DNA of 37,711 nucleotides, taken from assembly GCA_902799385.1 (NCBI GenBank), contig CADCAK010000026.1, positions 1-37,711 of the forward strand, in the 5' to 3' direction. Source of the DNA: an uncultured bacterium. GTDB taxonomy: Bacteria; Verrucomicrobiota; Kiritimatiellia; RFP12; UBA1067. The notes below the pieces were generated by a model. The model was not told where the DNA came from. It saw nothing but the letters and a program-made list of their open reading frames with translations, and searched no databases. Position numbers and translations under genes: made by a program. Below, one piece after another: positions 15,621-23,338 of this stretch. How positions within the stretch are numbered: position 1 is the stretch's first letter; each line of letters opens with the position of its first letter.

Positions 15621-16493
15621 ATGAACATCAAGAAAATGGCATGCGCCGCCGCGGTCCTCGGATGCGTTGCGGCTGCAACGGCGGCCGACGAAGTCGCCGA
15701 AGCAGAGAAGGGCGAAGTCGAGGAGGCACCGATAGTCTCCGCCGAGTTCGGCTTGCAGCTCGACTCGAAGTATATGACATACGGTGTAATCGACGGCAAG
15801 GATCCGATCCTCACGCCGAGCGCGAAAGTCACGTTCTTCGACTGGGCGTATGTCGGCGTCAAGTCGATCTTCGACCTGACGAAGGGCAACGGCAAGCGCG
15901 GCGACTACGGCAACCGCGCCGGAAGGTGGACGACGCTCGACATGACAGTTGGCCTTGCACACGAATTCGACCTCGGCGATACGCTGGGGAAGCTTTCGGT
16001 TGACGCCAACTACATCTACGAATACCTGCGCCGCCACCATAGCGACATGGGCGACACTCAGTACGTTAACCTCGAACTGTCGCTCGGCGACCTCTGGTTC
16101 GAGCCGACGCTTGCAATCGAGCGCGACCTGATGGCGGACGATGGCACATACGTTAATCTCGAGGTCGGCCATACCTTCGCGCTTGTCGGCGACGAGAAAG
16201 AGCCGACGCTGACTTTCAAGCCATCCATCGGCCAGGGTTTCGGCGACAAGCACCGCACGCGCGGATACGACCTTGCCGACGACCACGGCGGAGTGATGGA
16301 CACGACGATCAAGGGCGAGCTCGAATGGGCGGTCTGCGAGCACGTCAAGGCCAAGGCGTACATCGCATACGCCGACTATTGGCTTGATTCGAAGCTCCGC
16401 GACGGCGCGCGTGCCTACAACGGCGCGTGGGGCTCAAGCTGCGACCATTCGTGGACCTTCTACGGCGGTGTCGGCGTTACCGTCTCGTTCTGA
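15621..16493 (+). CDS. Outer-membrane beta-barrel protein
   Basis: 290 residues after AAAGGA (15609-15614). A signal peptide (ending ATAAD) is followed by a short acidic linker. Alternating amphipathic strands with aromatic belts then run to the end: AEFGLQLDSKYMTYGV, WTTLDMTVGLAHEFDL, LSVDANYIYEYLR, VKAKAYIAYADYWL. The protein ends GVGVTVSF; a C-terminal Phe is the insertion signal of outer-membrane barrels. About 10-12 strands would fit. The first strands resemble the small TorF/Gcw_chp porin group, but I cannot assign a substrate. A weak -10-like TATAGAT (15576) lies upstream. The position after feo might suggest metal uptake, but the gap and separate signals make this only a guess. Confidence 0.7.
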   Translation: MNIKKMACAAAVLGCVAAATAADEVAEAEKGEVEEAPIVSAEFGLQLDSKYMTYGVIDGKDPILTPSAKVTFFDWAYVGVKSIFDLTKGNGKRGDYGNRAGRWTTLDMTVGLAHEFDLGDTLGKLSVDANYIYEYLRRHHSDMGDTQYVNLELSLGDLWFEPTLAIERDLMADDGTYVNLEVGHTFALVGDEKEPTLTFKPSIGQGFGDKHRTRGYDLADDHGGVMDTTIKGELEWAVCEHVKAKAYIAYADYWLDSKLRDGARAYNGAWGSSCDHSWTFYGGVGVTVSF

Positions 16494-16515
16494 GCGCACG
16501 TTCCATTGGGCTGGC

Positions 16516-17091
16516 ATGCAGTCTGGCAAGGACGTGATTCGGCGCGAGATGCGCGCTCGGCGAAAGGCGGTGTCCCCTGCCGGGCGCGCAGAGGCGTCTG
16601 CCGTCATCTGCGCAAAGCTTGCGCGGCGCGGGGATATCGGCGATGTGGCTGATCCGCTCGCAATCGGCTCGCCTGTCGCCGTCTATCTCGCCTCGCCGGA
16701 CGAAATCGACCTTCGTGCCTACATCGAGCGGATGCTGCGGCTTGGCTGCAAGGTCGTAGCCCCCCGCTGGAACGGCGAGACTTACGAGCTCGCCGTCCTG
16801 AAGGGGCTCGATTCGCGGCACCTGCGCCGTGGCCCGATGGGCGTCATGGAGCCCGTCGACGCCGAGATCGTGGCGGCGAAGGAAGTCTACGGCTGGATCG
16901 TGCCGGGGCTCGCCTTTACGCGGGACGGGCGGAGGCTCGGCTACGGCGGCGGCTGGTACGACCGGCTCCTTGCCGACGCGCCGAAGGACGCCGTGAAGCT
17001 CGGCGTCGCCCATTCGTTCCAGATCGTCGAAGACCTTCCCGCCGAACCGCACGACATCGCGCTTACCGCCGTCATCGACGACTCGCCATGA
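16516..17091 (+). CDS. fau: 5-formyltetrahydrofolate cyclo-ligase
   Basis: 191 residues from ATG 16516, 22 bases after the porin stop. It converts 5-formyl-THF plus ATP to 5,10-methenyl-THF. The family features are the N-terminal KDVIRREMRARRKAVSP (basic, Arg-rich), VAVYLASPDEIDL, and the ATP/folate motif GRRLGYGGGWYDRLL near residues 137-151, ending with DIALTAVID. Length is standard. It is one of three folate- or pterin-related genes scattered in this window (with folK and the PTR1-like SDR), but they are not in one operon. Confidence 0.93.
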   Translation: MQSGKDVIRREMRARRKAVSPAGRAEASAVICAKLARRGDIGDVADPLAIGSPVAVYLASPDEIDLRAYIERMLRLGCKVVAPRWNGETYELAVLKGLDSRHLRRGPMGVMEPVDAEIVAAKEVYGWIVPGLAFTRDGRRLGYGGGWYDRLLADAPKDAVKLGVAHSFQIVEDLPAEPHDIALTAVIDDSP

Positions 17092-17150
17092 CTGGCGGGA
17101 CGGTGCATGGGGTGCGGCAACTAGGTGTGACCATTTCTGCTTCGGAAATA

Positions 17151-17159
17151 TGGTATAAT
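17151..17159 (+). promoter_or_regulatory. Extended -10 promoter of the fucosidase gene
   Basis: TGGTATAAT preceded by GGAAATA; the -10 hexamer is a perfect TATAAT (17154-17159). It leaves a leader of about 30 bases with AAGGGGAG before the start codon. Confidence 0.75.
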
Positions 17160-17197
17160 AGCACACACGCATTGCAATAACTTGAAAAGGGGAGCAG

Positions 17198-19003
17198 ATG
17201 ACGATGAGACGATCAATTGGCTTGGCGTTGGCGGTGGGCGTTGCCGCGCTTTCGTGCAGAGGCGGAGTTGCGCACATCGGCGATCCCGACGCATCCGTCC
17301 TGCCGTCCGAGGCCCATCTACAGTATCAGGGCAGGGAGATAATGGCCCTCGTCCACTGGGGCCTCAACCCCTACGTCGGGATGGAGTGGGGCTTCGGGAA
17401 CACGCCGCCGTCGAAGCTCACGCCGTCGAAGCTCGACCCCGCCCAGTGGGTGCGGGCGATGAAGGCCGCCGAGGTGAAGAGCGTAGTCCTCGTCGCGAAG
17501 CACCACGACGGGTTCTGCCTCTGGCCGTCGAAGTACAACAAGGACTACTCGATGGCGGCCGTGCCCGCGCCGAACACGGGCCGCGACATCGTGCGCGAGA
17601 TGTCCGACGCCTGCCGCCGCGAGGGGCTTAAGTTCGGCGTGTACCTCTCGCCGTGGGACCGCCACCAGAGGTCGTATGCGACGCCCGAGTACGTTGACTA
17701 TTTCTTCTCGCAGTGGAACGAGATATTCGACAACTACGGCGAGATATGCGAAATCTGGCTCGACGGCGCGAACGGTGGCACCGGCTGGTACGGCGGCGTC
17801 AACGGCGACAAGGGCGAGCGGCGTTCGATTTCGAAGGACTATTACAGGAAGCCCGATCTTCTTGCCTTGATGCACCGGAAGCATCCGAATGCAGTAGCGT
17901 TCGGCGGCAACGGCGAATGGTCGACCACGTGGTGTGGAAACGAATCCGGCATCAGCCCGGAGACGTGGTGGTGTCCGCACAGGGGCAGGGCCGGCAATCT
18001 CTACTGGATGCCGTCGGAGGTCGACTTTCCGCTTAGGCGCGGATGGTTCTTCCACGCGAACGAAAGCCCGAAGTCGCTCGCGCGGCTCATCAAGATCTAC
18101 TTCGAGTCGGTCGGACGCGGCGCCGTGATGAACATCGGAGTCGCGCCCGACACGGACGGACAGGTCTGCGAAGCGGACGTCAAGCGCCTCGCGGAGTTCG
18201 GCGAATGGGTGAGGGACTTCAACTCCGTTGACCTTGCGAAGGGCGCGAAGGCGACCGAGCGCCGCGAGGGGGACAGGCTTGTCGTCGAACTTGAGCTTGC
18301 CGCCTCTGTTGAGTTCAACTGCGTTGACATGAAGGAGCGTATCGCCGGCGGACAGCGCGTCAAGGCGTTTGAAATCGCAGTGCCAGGCGAGTCGTCGGGG
18401 TGGCGCATCGTGGCGAAGGGAACCACTGTCGGGCACAGGCGCCTCGCACGGACTTCTTCTCAGAAAGCCAGCCGCGTGCGCGTGACGCTTGAGGGCATAG
18501 CGGCTCCGCAAATGTTCCCGATAGCGCTCAGGATGGCGAAGGGGGTTGCAGAAAACGACATTTCCGCGCCGGACGTCTATGCCAAGCAGGACTGGAAGAT
18601 TGTCTTCGAGTCATGTCCAGAGACTTGCAACGCGAAATCCGCGATTGACGGGAACTACGGCACGCTCTGGCACACGCATCCGACAAAGGAGGGGCCTCAG
18701 AAGCCGCCGCAGAGCTTCGCCGTGGATTGCGGACATGAGCTTCTAATGCACGGCTTCGACTATGTGCCTCGGCTTGACGGATGCAAGCGCGGCGTTGTCG
18801 ATGCCTACGAGTTCCACGTCTCCAATGACGGCAATACGTGGACCGAGGTGTCAAAGGGAGAGTTCGGCAACATCGAGGCTAACACGTCCAAGCAGCGCGT
18901 GACGTTCGACAAGCCCGTAAAGGCTCGCTATTTCAAGTTCACGGGCGTTCATTCCATCGGGGTGAACGACCACGTCGCTCTTGCGGAAATCGACATCTGG
19001 TAG
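17198..19003 (+). CDS. Secreted alpha-L-fucosidase (GH29) with C-terminal F5/8-type (CBM32-like) domain
   Basis: 601 residues from ATG 17198. The in-frame ATG 17204 has better spacing (9 bases) to AAGGGGAG and may be the true start. A signal peptide ends near SCRGG. The GH29 barrel shows ALVHWGLNPYVGMEWG, VVLVAKHHDGFCLWPS, GVYLSPWDRH and the nucleophile D189 in CEIWLDGANGG, followed by ETWWCPHRG and AVMNIGVAPDTDG. The last ~150 residues form a discoidin-like sandwich (CNAKSAIDGNYGTLWHT ... ARYFKFTGVHS ... VALAEIDIW), a usual sugar-binding partner. It removes fucose from host mucin or plant glycans, probably in the periplasm or outside. Confidence 0.93.
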   Translation: MTMRRSIGLALAVGVAALSCRGGVAHIGDPDASVLPSEAHLQYQGREIMALVHWGLNPYVGMEWGFGNTPPSKLTPSKLDPAQWVRAMKAAEVKSVVLVAKHHDGFCLWPSKYNKDYSMAAVPAPNTGRDIVREMSDACRREGLKFGVYLSPWDRHQRSYATPEYVDYFFSQWNEIFDNYGEICEIWLDGANGGTGWYGGVNGDKGERRSISKDYYRKPDLLALMHRKHPNAVAFGGNGEWSTTWCGNESGISPETWWCPHRGRAGNLYWMPSEVDFPLRRGWFFHANESPKSLARLIKIYFESVGRGAVMNIGVAPDTDGQVCEADVKRLAEFGEWVRDFNSVDLAKGAKATERREGDRLVVELELAASVEFNCVDMKERIAGGQRVKAFEIAVPGESSGWRIVAKGTTVGHRRLARTSSQKASRVRVTLEGIAAPQMFPIALRMAKGVAENDISAPDVYAKQDWKIVFESCPETCNAKSAIDGNYGTLWHTHPTKEGPQKPPQSFAVDCGHELLMHGFDYVPRLDGCKRGVVDAYEFHVSNDGNTWTEVSKGEFGNIEANTSKQRVTFDKPVKARYFKFTGVHSIGVNDHVALAEIDIW

Positions 19004-19073
19004 CCTGTAGTTCTCAGCGGGCTCCTTCCCGCAACACTCCAATCCCCCTCTTTGTAGAACCCCATGGGCATGC

Positions 19074-19103
19074 TGGACACTGTGGCAACAATTATGGTAG
19101 AAT
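19074..19103 (+). promoter_or_regulatory. Promoter of the cobalamin-riboswitch operon
   Basis: TGGACA (19074-19079, one mismatch to TTGACA), an 18-base spacer, and TAGAAT (19098-19103) extended by TGG. The predicted start is about base 19110, directly before the riboswitch core. Confidence 0.6.
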
Positions 19104-19111
19104 TTGCCAAG

Positions 19112-19192
19112 ACATTGGGCGGGAGCCGGAAAGACCTGTGGAAATCAGGCACTGTCGCGCAGCCGTTATAGCCGGAATGCGGAGCTCGTCCA
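19112..19192 (+). ncRNA. Probable cobalamin (B12) riboswitch
   Basis: After GGGAGCCGG comes the stem CCTG-TGGAAAT-CAGG, equivalent to the conserved GGTGAAAATCC element. CACTGTCGCGCAGCCGTTA follows, equivalent to the conserved CTGTCCCGCAACTGTA core. AGCCGGAATGCGGAGC then resembles the closing B12 box (AGYCMGgA...). The order and spacing of these blocks are those of a compact cobalamin aptamer. The element lies between a promoter and the first gene of an operon whose main product looks B12-related, which supports the call. The exact fold and class (adenosyl- or aquo-cobalamin) cannot be decided by eye. Confidence 0.7.
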
Positions 19193-19209
19193 CAAACATA
19201 AATCAAGTA

Positions 19210-19233
19210 CCCTCGCATGAGGGGGAAAGAGGA
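19210..19233 (+). promoter_or_regulatory. Hairpin and ribosome site: likely riboswitch expression platform
   Basis: CCCTC (19210-19214), loop GCAT and GAGGG (19219-19223) form a perfect 5-bp hairpin directly before the ribosome site AGAGGA (19228-19233) of the next gene. The right arm is itself SD-like. There is no T-run, so control of translation rather than termination is the more likely mechanism (inference). Confidence 0.5.
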
Positions 19234-19235
19234 AA

Positions 19236-19622
19236 ATGAACGGGAAAACTGTTGCCGCCGCAATGGCGGGAATTGGTTTTGTTGTATGTGGTGCAGCACT
19301 TTTCGGCTGCGGCGTGTTGGTTGGAAGGGCCTCTGGGCGCAATAAGCCCCAGGCGCCCGCTGTCGAGGCGCCTCCGGCGATTGCTGCAACGGCGATCGGT
19401 CGAGTTGAGGCCAAGGGCCGCCAGGCAGAAGTGCCCAGCAAAGAGGTTCAGAGCCCCGAAGAATCAACGGCAGACGCCTGCGAAAGGCTGGGCGTAACAG
19501 AATCTGAGCTTCAGGAGCTGTGGCAGATAGCCCGCAACCGAGGCGAGACGACGCTCCCATCCCGCGACTGGGTGGAACACGTGTACCGCCCGATGAAGAA
19601 GGCGAGAAAAGCCTCCCTCTGA
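19236..19622 (+). CDS. Small single-span membrane protein in the B12-riboswitch operon
   Basis: 128 residues; I do not recognise a family. An N-terminal hydrophobic helix (residues ~5-30, with two Cys near its end) acts as membrane anchor or signal. A low-complexity Pro/Ala/Glu linker (PQAPAVEAPPAIAATA) follows, then a short helical domain with LGVTESELQELWQIAR and a basic C-terminus. The sequence around ERLGVTESELQELW looks like a small helix-turn-helix or recruiting motif, but this is weak. It is the first gene after the riboswitch and lies 47 bases before the secreted protein, so it is probably co-regulated by B12. A role in export or assembly of the downstream proteins is a guess. Confidence 0.6.
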   Translation: MNGKTVAAAMAGIGFVVCGAALFGCGVLVGRASGRNKPQAPAVEAPPAIAATAIGRVEAKGRQAEVPSKEVQSPEESTADACERLGVTESELQELWQIARNRGETTLPSRDWVEHVYRPMKKARKASL

Positions 19623-19669
19623 CAAAACAAGTTCGACAAGAAAAACCAACAAGCCAAACAAGAAAAACC

Positions 19670-21451
19670 ATGAAGTATCTATTTGCCGCGCTGGCCATTT
19701 GCGCCAGCTCCCTTTCGACACATGCCTTCGAGAAGGCCGATCCGCATTTCGTGGTCGGCGAAGGCGACTTACAATGCTATTTCGTCGTCGACTGGTACGG
19801 CACGCAGAAGTGCTGGGCCTTCCGCTGGCGGAGTTCCGGCTACGCGCCGAACGTGTTCGAGGCGTTGGTAAAGATCGACCACGAGGATCCGCGCCTCAAG
19901 GTCGCATACCAAAAGATGACCGAGGCATACGTCGATGTCTACTTCATGGGCTACGACGTGGATGACTGCGCCTGCCAGTGGGACGTCGAGAACTGTGGCT
20001 CGTCAAGCCCCAACGCCCTGATTGGCATGGAAGACCGGCTCTACTACTCCCAGTGGTGGGTGTTCTACCAGGCAGGTGCCAGGTCCGCTTACGGAACAAC
20101 TCCGATAACATCGTCTTGGGAAGCCTGCAACTCAGTCATCGTCGCCGATGAACAGGTCTATTATTTCATGATAGGCTATCCCGAATATGATTCAAGCTGG
20201 AACGAGTCCCCGATAACGCTGGACGAGTCCCTGCTCGCCTTTGCGGAGAGCCCCTTCGGGTGGCGTGTCGCCGAGTCGCACATTACGACGACTGATGCCA
20301 AATACAAGGACACCGCCAATGTGCTCCATCGTCCTACGTGCTACATGGAGGGGCAGTGGGGCGGAGTTGTAAGCCCCTACAATCCCGCCTGGATGGCCGG
20401 CGAGCTTCTCACTCTCAATGGCGAAGGCGACTATGTTACAATTGAGTTCGACCACAAGGTAGTTGACGACCCAAAGAATCCGTGGGGATTGGACTTTATC
20501 GTGTTTGGAAACGCCCTGATCGCCGGAACGAAAAAGACATACTACGAGGAAACCTCCGATCCCGGTAACTGGCAGTACACCGGATCCCTCGCAGACGAAA
20601 AGGCGCTTGTCGAGGTCTCCGCAGATGGCGAGACCTGGTTCAGTTACGACGACGGCCCATACTGCGACTCCTGGGCGCCAACTCAGGGATACATCTACGA
20701 CAAGGCCAATGCCGACACCAATCTCTACAGCGGAAACCTCTGGTGGTCGGTCACGACCGACGCCACATGGCCGGTCCATCCCGACATGGAGGCAAGTGAT
20801 GCCGTCGGTCTTACGATCGAAACGCTTTCCTATCGCTACGACGGCTCTGCGGGCGGCGCGGCGTTCGACATAGGCAAGTTCAACCTTCCTGTCGACGAGA
20901 AGGGGCGCAAGTACATAAAGTTCGTCAGGATATCCGCCTACTACGATGAAGAAGAGGAAGAGTGGACCGTGCCGGAGGTCGATGCCGTCGCCGACGTGCG
21001 CCCATGCTCCGCGTACGAGGCATGGAAGCTGGCCAACTACATGGACTGGAACACCGCCTGGAACACGAACCTGACCGGCAAGGCCAAGATCGCCGCCAAC
21101 GGACTTCCCAACGTGGTCAACCAGGTGATCGGCCTTGGCGCGAACGAGTCGCCGATTATCTCGAAGGGCGGCGCGGAGCCACTTGCGCCGGGAGCGGCGG
21201 CGGACCAGTACAAGTTCGAGCTAAGAGGGGTCGTGCCATACGAACTCTACACCGACCTTATCTTCCGTTCAAAGGTTCCTCTTGCCGCGAACTCGGGCCT
21301 CTTCATCAAGCAGGCGTCCGACCCGAAAGGTCCCTGGATTGACGAGATTCCGTCCATCCGGTCTTCCTCGGCAGACGACGACGGCTGCATTCTCAACGTG
21401 CTCCGTGTTTCAAACCAGGGCAACTTCTTCAAAGTCGCAGTCGAGGACTGA
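19670..21451 (+). CDS. Secreted protein of a B12-locus-associated type
   Basis: 593 residues from ATG 19670, with a signal peptide ending THAF. Residues ~25-65 read VGEGDLQCYFVVDWYGTQ, then CWAFRWRSSGYAPNVFEAL, then DPRLKV. This resembles the 'VVDF..yaWGYRWDG..DprL' segment that I associate with B12-riboswitch-controlled proteins. Residues ~245-440 read LNGEGDYVTIEFDHKVV, GLDFIVFGNAL, VEVSADGETWFSY, then AFDIGKFNL, IKFVRIS and VDAVADVRP. This matches the 'GG.itl.FD.pi..gpG.DF.VFeN', 'VeVS.DG..F', 'FDl...VdAV' beta-domain found in surface proteins of B12 uptake loci (from memory of those families; no search was run). It ends FFKVAVED, with no visible anchor. I infer capture or handling of corrinoids outside the inner membrane. 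Confidence 0.65.
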   Translation: MKYLFAALAICASSLSTHAFEKADPHFVVGEGDLQCYFVVDWYGTQKCWAFRWRSSGYAPNVFEALVKIDHEDPRLKVAYQKMTEAYVDVYFMGYDVDDCACQWDVENCGSSSPNALIGMEDRLYYSQWWVFYQAGARSAYGTTPITSSWEACNSVIVADEQVYYFMIGYPEYDSSWNESPITLDESLLAFAESPFGWRVAESHITTTDAKYKDTANVLHRPTCYMEGQWGGVVSPYNPAWMAGELLTLNGEGDYVTIEFDHKVVDDPKNPWGLDFIVFGNALIAGTKKTYYEETSDPGNWQYTGSLADEKALVEVSADGETWFSYDDGPYCDSWAPTQGYIYDKANADTNLYSGNLWWSVTTDATWPVHPDMEASDAVGLTIETLSYRYDGSAGGAAFDIGKFNLPVDEKGRKYIKFVRISAYYDEEEEEWTVPEVDAVADVRPCSAYEAWKLANYMDWNTAWNTNLTGKAKIAANGLPNVVNQVIGLGANESPIISKGGAEPLAPGAAADQYKFELRGVVPYELYTDLIFRSKVPLAANSGLFIKQASDPKGPWIDEIPSIRSSSADDDGCILNVLRVSNQGNFFKVAVED

Positions 21452-21458
21452 CTGATAG

Positions 21459-22331
21459 ATGGACAGGGGGTTCACGGTTTTTGAACTGTTGGTCACCACG
21501 GGGGTTGCCGGGTTGCTTCTGGTATTCCTCGTGCCTGCCGCATCCAACGCCATGGGCGCGGCACGTGATGCGAAGTGCAAGGCAAACCTCCGCACTCTCG
21601 CCTTGCTGGCCCATGAGTACGCGATGGACAAGGGGCGCTTTCCCTGGGGAATGATCGACCCCATGTCCCATGACGAGAACTACTGCAAGAGGTACGGTGC
21701 AAACAACGAGTTCATGATGTACCCGGAGGAGTCCCCAGCCCTCGTTGACGCCAAGTCGTGGATGGAGTTTGAGTCCTATTGCTGGGACTTTACCAAAAGG
21801 AAGGGGGAGCTCGGCCACAAGCCTGGCAGGATGTTCCCGCCCGGCATGGTCACGGTTCAGGGCTGTCCATGCTGTGCGGATTCCGACAATTGGGATGGCG
21901 AGCGAATCACGGGATACAACTACAACGTCTGCTACATCGGCCTTTGCGAGAATGACGCCACTATTCGCAAGCTTCCCGCGAGATGGGACAGCCTCAAGTA
22001 TCCCGAGCGCGTCGTCATCTTCGGCGACGGCGGCTATTCGGGCGGCGCGAACAAGTTCATGCGGGCTCCCAGGCAGTCGTCCAGCGACAAGTCCTCAGCC
22101 TCTCTGCGCAAGGCAGGCACCCAGGCCTTCAGGCACGGCAATGGACGGGGCCGCCATTGCAATATGGCCTTTGCAGACGGTCACGTGGAATCTTTCTACA
22201 CGCCGTACAAGACCAACGGCAAGGATGGCTGGGTTGACGAGAAGACCCACTCTGCCTTCATTTCCAGCGGGAACGGCATCTATGGCCCCAGGGCCTGGGG
22301 CGAACCCGACGATTTCACGGAAAACAAATAA
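21459..22331 (+). CDS. Type II secretion/type IV pilus-like pseudopilin with H-X9-DG motif
   Basis: 290 residues starting 7 bases after the preceding stop. The N-terminus MDRG|FTVFELLVTTGVAGLLLVFL is a prepilin signal: Gly-Phe cleavage site and Glu at +5, then a hydrophobic helix. CKANLRTLALLAHEYAMDKGRFPW is the alpha-spine continuation typical of PVC pseudopilins. Near the C-terminus FRHGNGRGRHCNMAFADGHVESF contains the H-X9-DG motif of this expanded PVC group. A Cys pair lies in GCPCC. Such genes are abundant in PVC genomes and their roles are mostly unknown. Tight linkage to the B12-type secreted protein suggests it helps export or display it, or is a surface part of the same system (inference). 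Confidence 0.85.
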   Translation: MDRGFTVFELLVTTGVAGLLLVFLVPAASNAMGAARDAKCKANLRTLALLAHEYAMDKGRFPWGMIDPMSHDENYCKRYGANNEFMMYPEESPALVDAKSWMEFESYCWDFTKRKGELGHKPGRMFPPGMVTVQGCPCCADSDNWDGERITGYNYNVCYIGLCENDATIRKLPARWDSLKYPERVVIFGDGGYSGGANKFMRAPRQSSSDKSSASLRKAGTQAFRHGNGRGRHCNMAFADGHVESFYTPYKTNGKDGWVDEKTHSAFISSGNGIYGPRAWGEPDDFTENK

Positions 22332-22402
22332 AGGATGCGTCGGCGCGCCATCCTTCACCACTGCCGCCGTGTCGGGATTCGCCGGACGGTTTGCGGAAAA
22401 TG

Positions 22403-22411
22403 TGGTATAAT
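22403..22411 (+). promoter_or_regulatory. Extended -10 promoter close to a start codon
   Basis: TGGTATAAT with a perfect TATAAT at 22406-22411, preceded by GGAAAATG. Seven bases separate it from ATG 22419, which predicts a leaderless message if that ATG is used. Confidence 0.7.
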
Positions 22412-22418
22412 ATGCCGC

Positions 22419-22937
22419 ATGAAGAAATCACTTACGACATTTCGGGAAGGGCGGATGCGGCGCAGGCTGCTTCCCCTTGTCGGCGTCACTGCGGCGCTGA
22501 TTGCAGGCGCCACTGGTTGCGCCTCGGTCTATAGCTCTTCGCAGGGCTCGCTTGACGGCCTTGCGTACAAGGGCGCGGACGGCGTGTCGGCTGAGCACGT
22601 GTATATAAAGACGACGGGCTACTACTTCTTCTGGACGGTCCCGCTCGCATCCGGCGACCTACGCTGGAACGACGAGACGAAGTCCATCAACGGCGGCACG
22701 CGCCTCTTCAACGACATGGTGGGGGCGACCGAGCTGCAGGACGCGATGTTCAAGATCGCCGAGACCCGCAACTGCGACGTGGTAGACGTCTCGTTCTTCG
22801 ATTCCGACACTTCTTTCGCCGGGATTAGCACGGGCGGGTTGATCGGGGCGATGTTCGGGTCTTCGCAAATGGGGATTTCCGGCGTGCTCGTGCCGAGGAA
22901 GGAAAAGGCGACAGTTCGGGAAGAAGGTGCGAAATGA
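22419..22937 (+). CDS. Lipoprotein of unknown function (first of a tandem pair)
   Basis: 172 residues from ATG 22419, the position where the promoter predicts transcription to begin. ATG 22455 is an alternative with a weak GGGAAGG site and gives a more usual lipoprotein signal (MRRRLLPLVGVTAALIAGATGC). The lipobox ATG-C places the lipidated Cys before ASVYSSSQGSL. The mature part has GYYFFWTVPLASG, LFNDMVGATELQDAMFKIAE and CDVVDVSFFDSD, then a Gly-rich hydrophobic stretch (GISTGGLIGAMFGSS) that may embed in membrane. The family is not recognised. Its stop overlaps the start of the next lipoprotein gene (ATGA), and the two proteins share a common pattern. Confidence 0.7.
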   Translation: MKKSLTTFREGRMRRRLLPLVGVTAALIAGATGCASVYSSSQGSLDGLAYKGADGVSAEHVYIKTTGYYFFWTVPLASGDLRWNDETKSINGGTRLFNDMVGATELQDAMFKIAETRNCDVVDVSFFDSDTSFAGISTGGLIGAMFGSSQMGISGVLVPRKEKATVREEGAK

Positions 22938-23338
22938 GGAAACTTATACATGCGATGGCCATCCTCGCGCTTGCGGGGTGCAGTTCCTACAGCGAAATCG
23001 CGCGGTGGAACACCGACGCCGTCACCAATGACGGCGAAAAGCCGATTGCGTCGTTCATGACGCAGAACTTCTCCTACCAGCTCCTCGGGGTGATACCCCT
23101 CTGCACCGGCCTGCCGTGGACCGAGGGCGACGAGGACATTGTGGACGAATTCAACGTGCGGTTCTTTGCGGACGAGGCGACGGTTGACAACAACCTCGTT
23201 TCGCTCAAGTATGCGCTCGACCGCGTGGGTTCGCACCGCATCGCGCATCTTCGCACGACGGTTGACAACGACTTCCTCTGGAGCTTTTTCATCCTGAACC
23301 GCCACGAAGTGCGCACGCAGTGCCTGATACTGCCGTAA
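22934..23338 (+). CDS. Lipoprotein of unknown function (second of a tandem pair)
   Basis: 134 residues. ATG 22934 overlaps the previous stop by 4 bases, so translation is coupled. The lipoprotein signal is MRKLIHAMAILALAGC. The mature part has SYQLLGVIPLCTG, RFFADEATVDNNLVSLKYA and LDRVGSHRIAHL. It aligns by eye with the first lipoprotein (GYYFFWTVPLASG; LFNDMVGATELQDAMFKIAE) with nearly the same spacing, which suggests an old duplication. The addB gene starts inside its 3' end at GTG 23320. Function is unknown. Confidence 0.75.
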   Translation: MRKLIHAMAILALAGCSSYSEIARWNTDAVTNDGEKPIASFMTQNFSYQLLGVIPLCTGLPWTEGDEDIVDEFNVRFFADEATVDNNLVSLKYALDRVGSHRIAHLRTTVDNDFLWSFFILNRHEVRTQCLILP

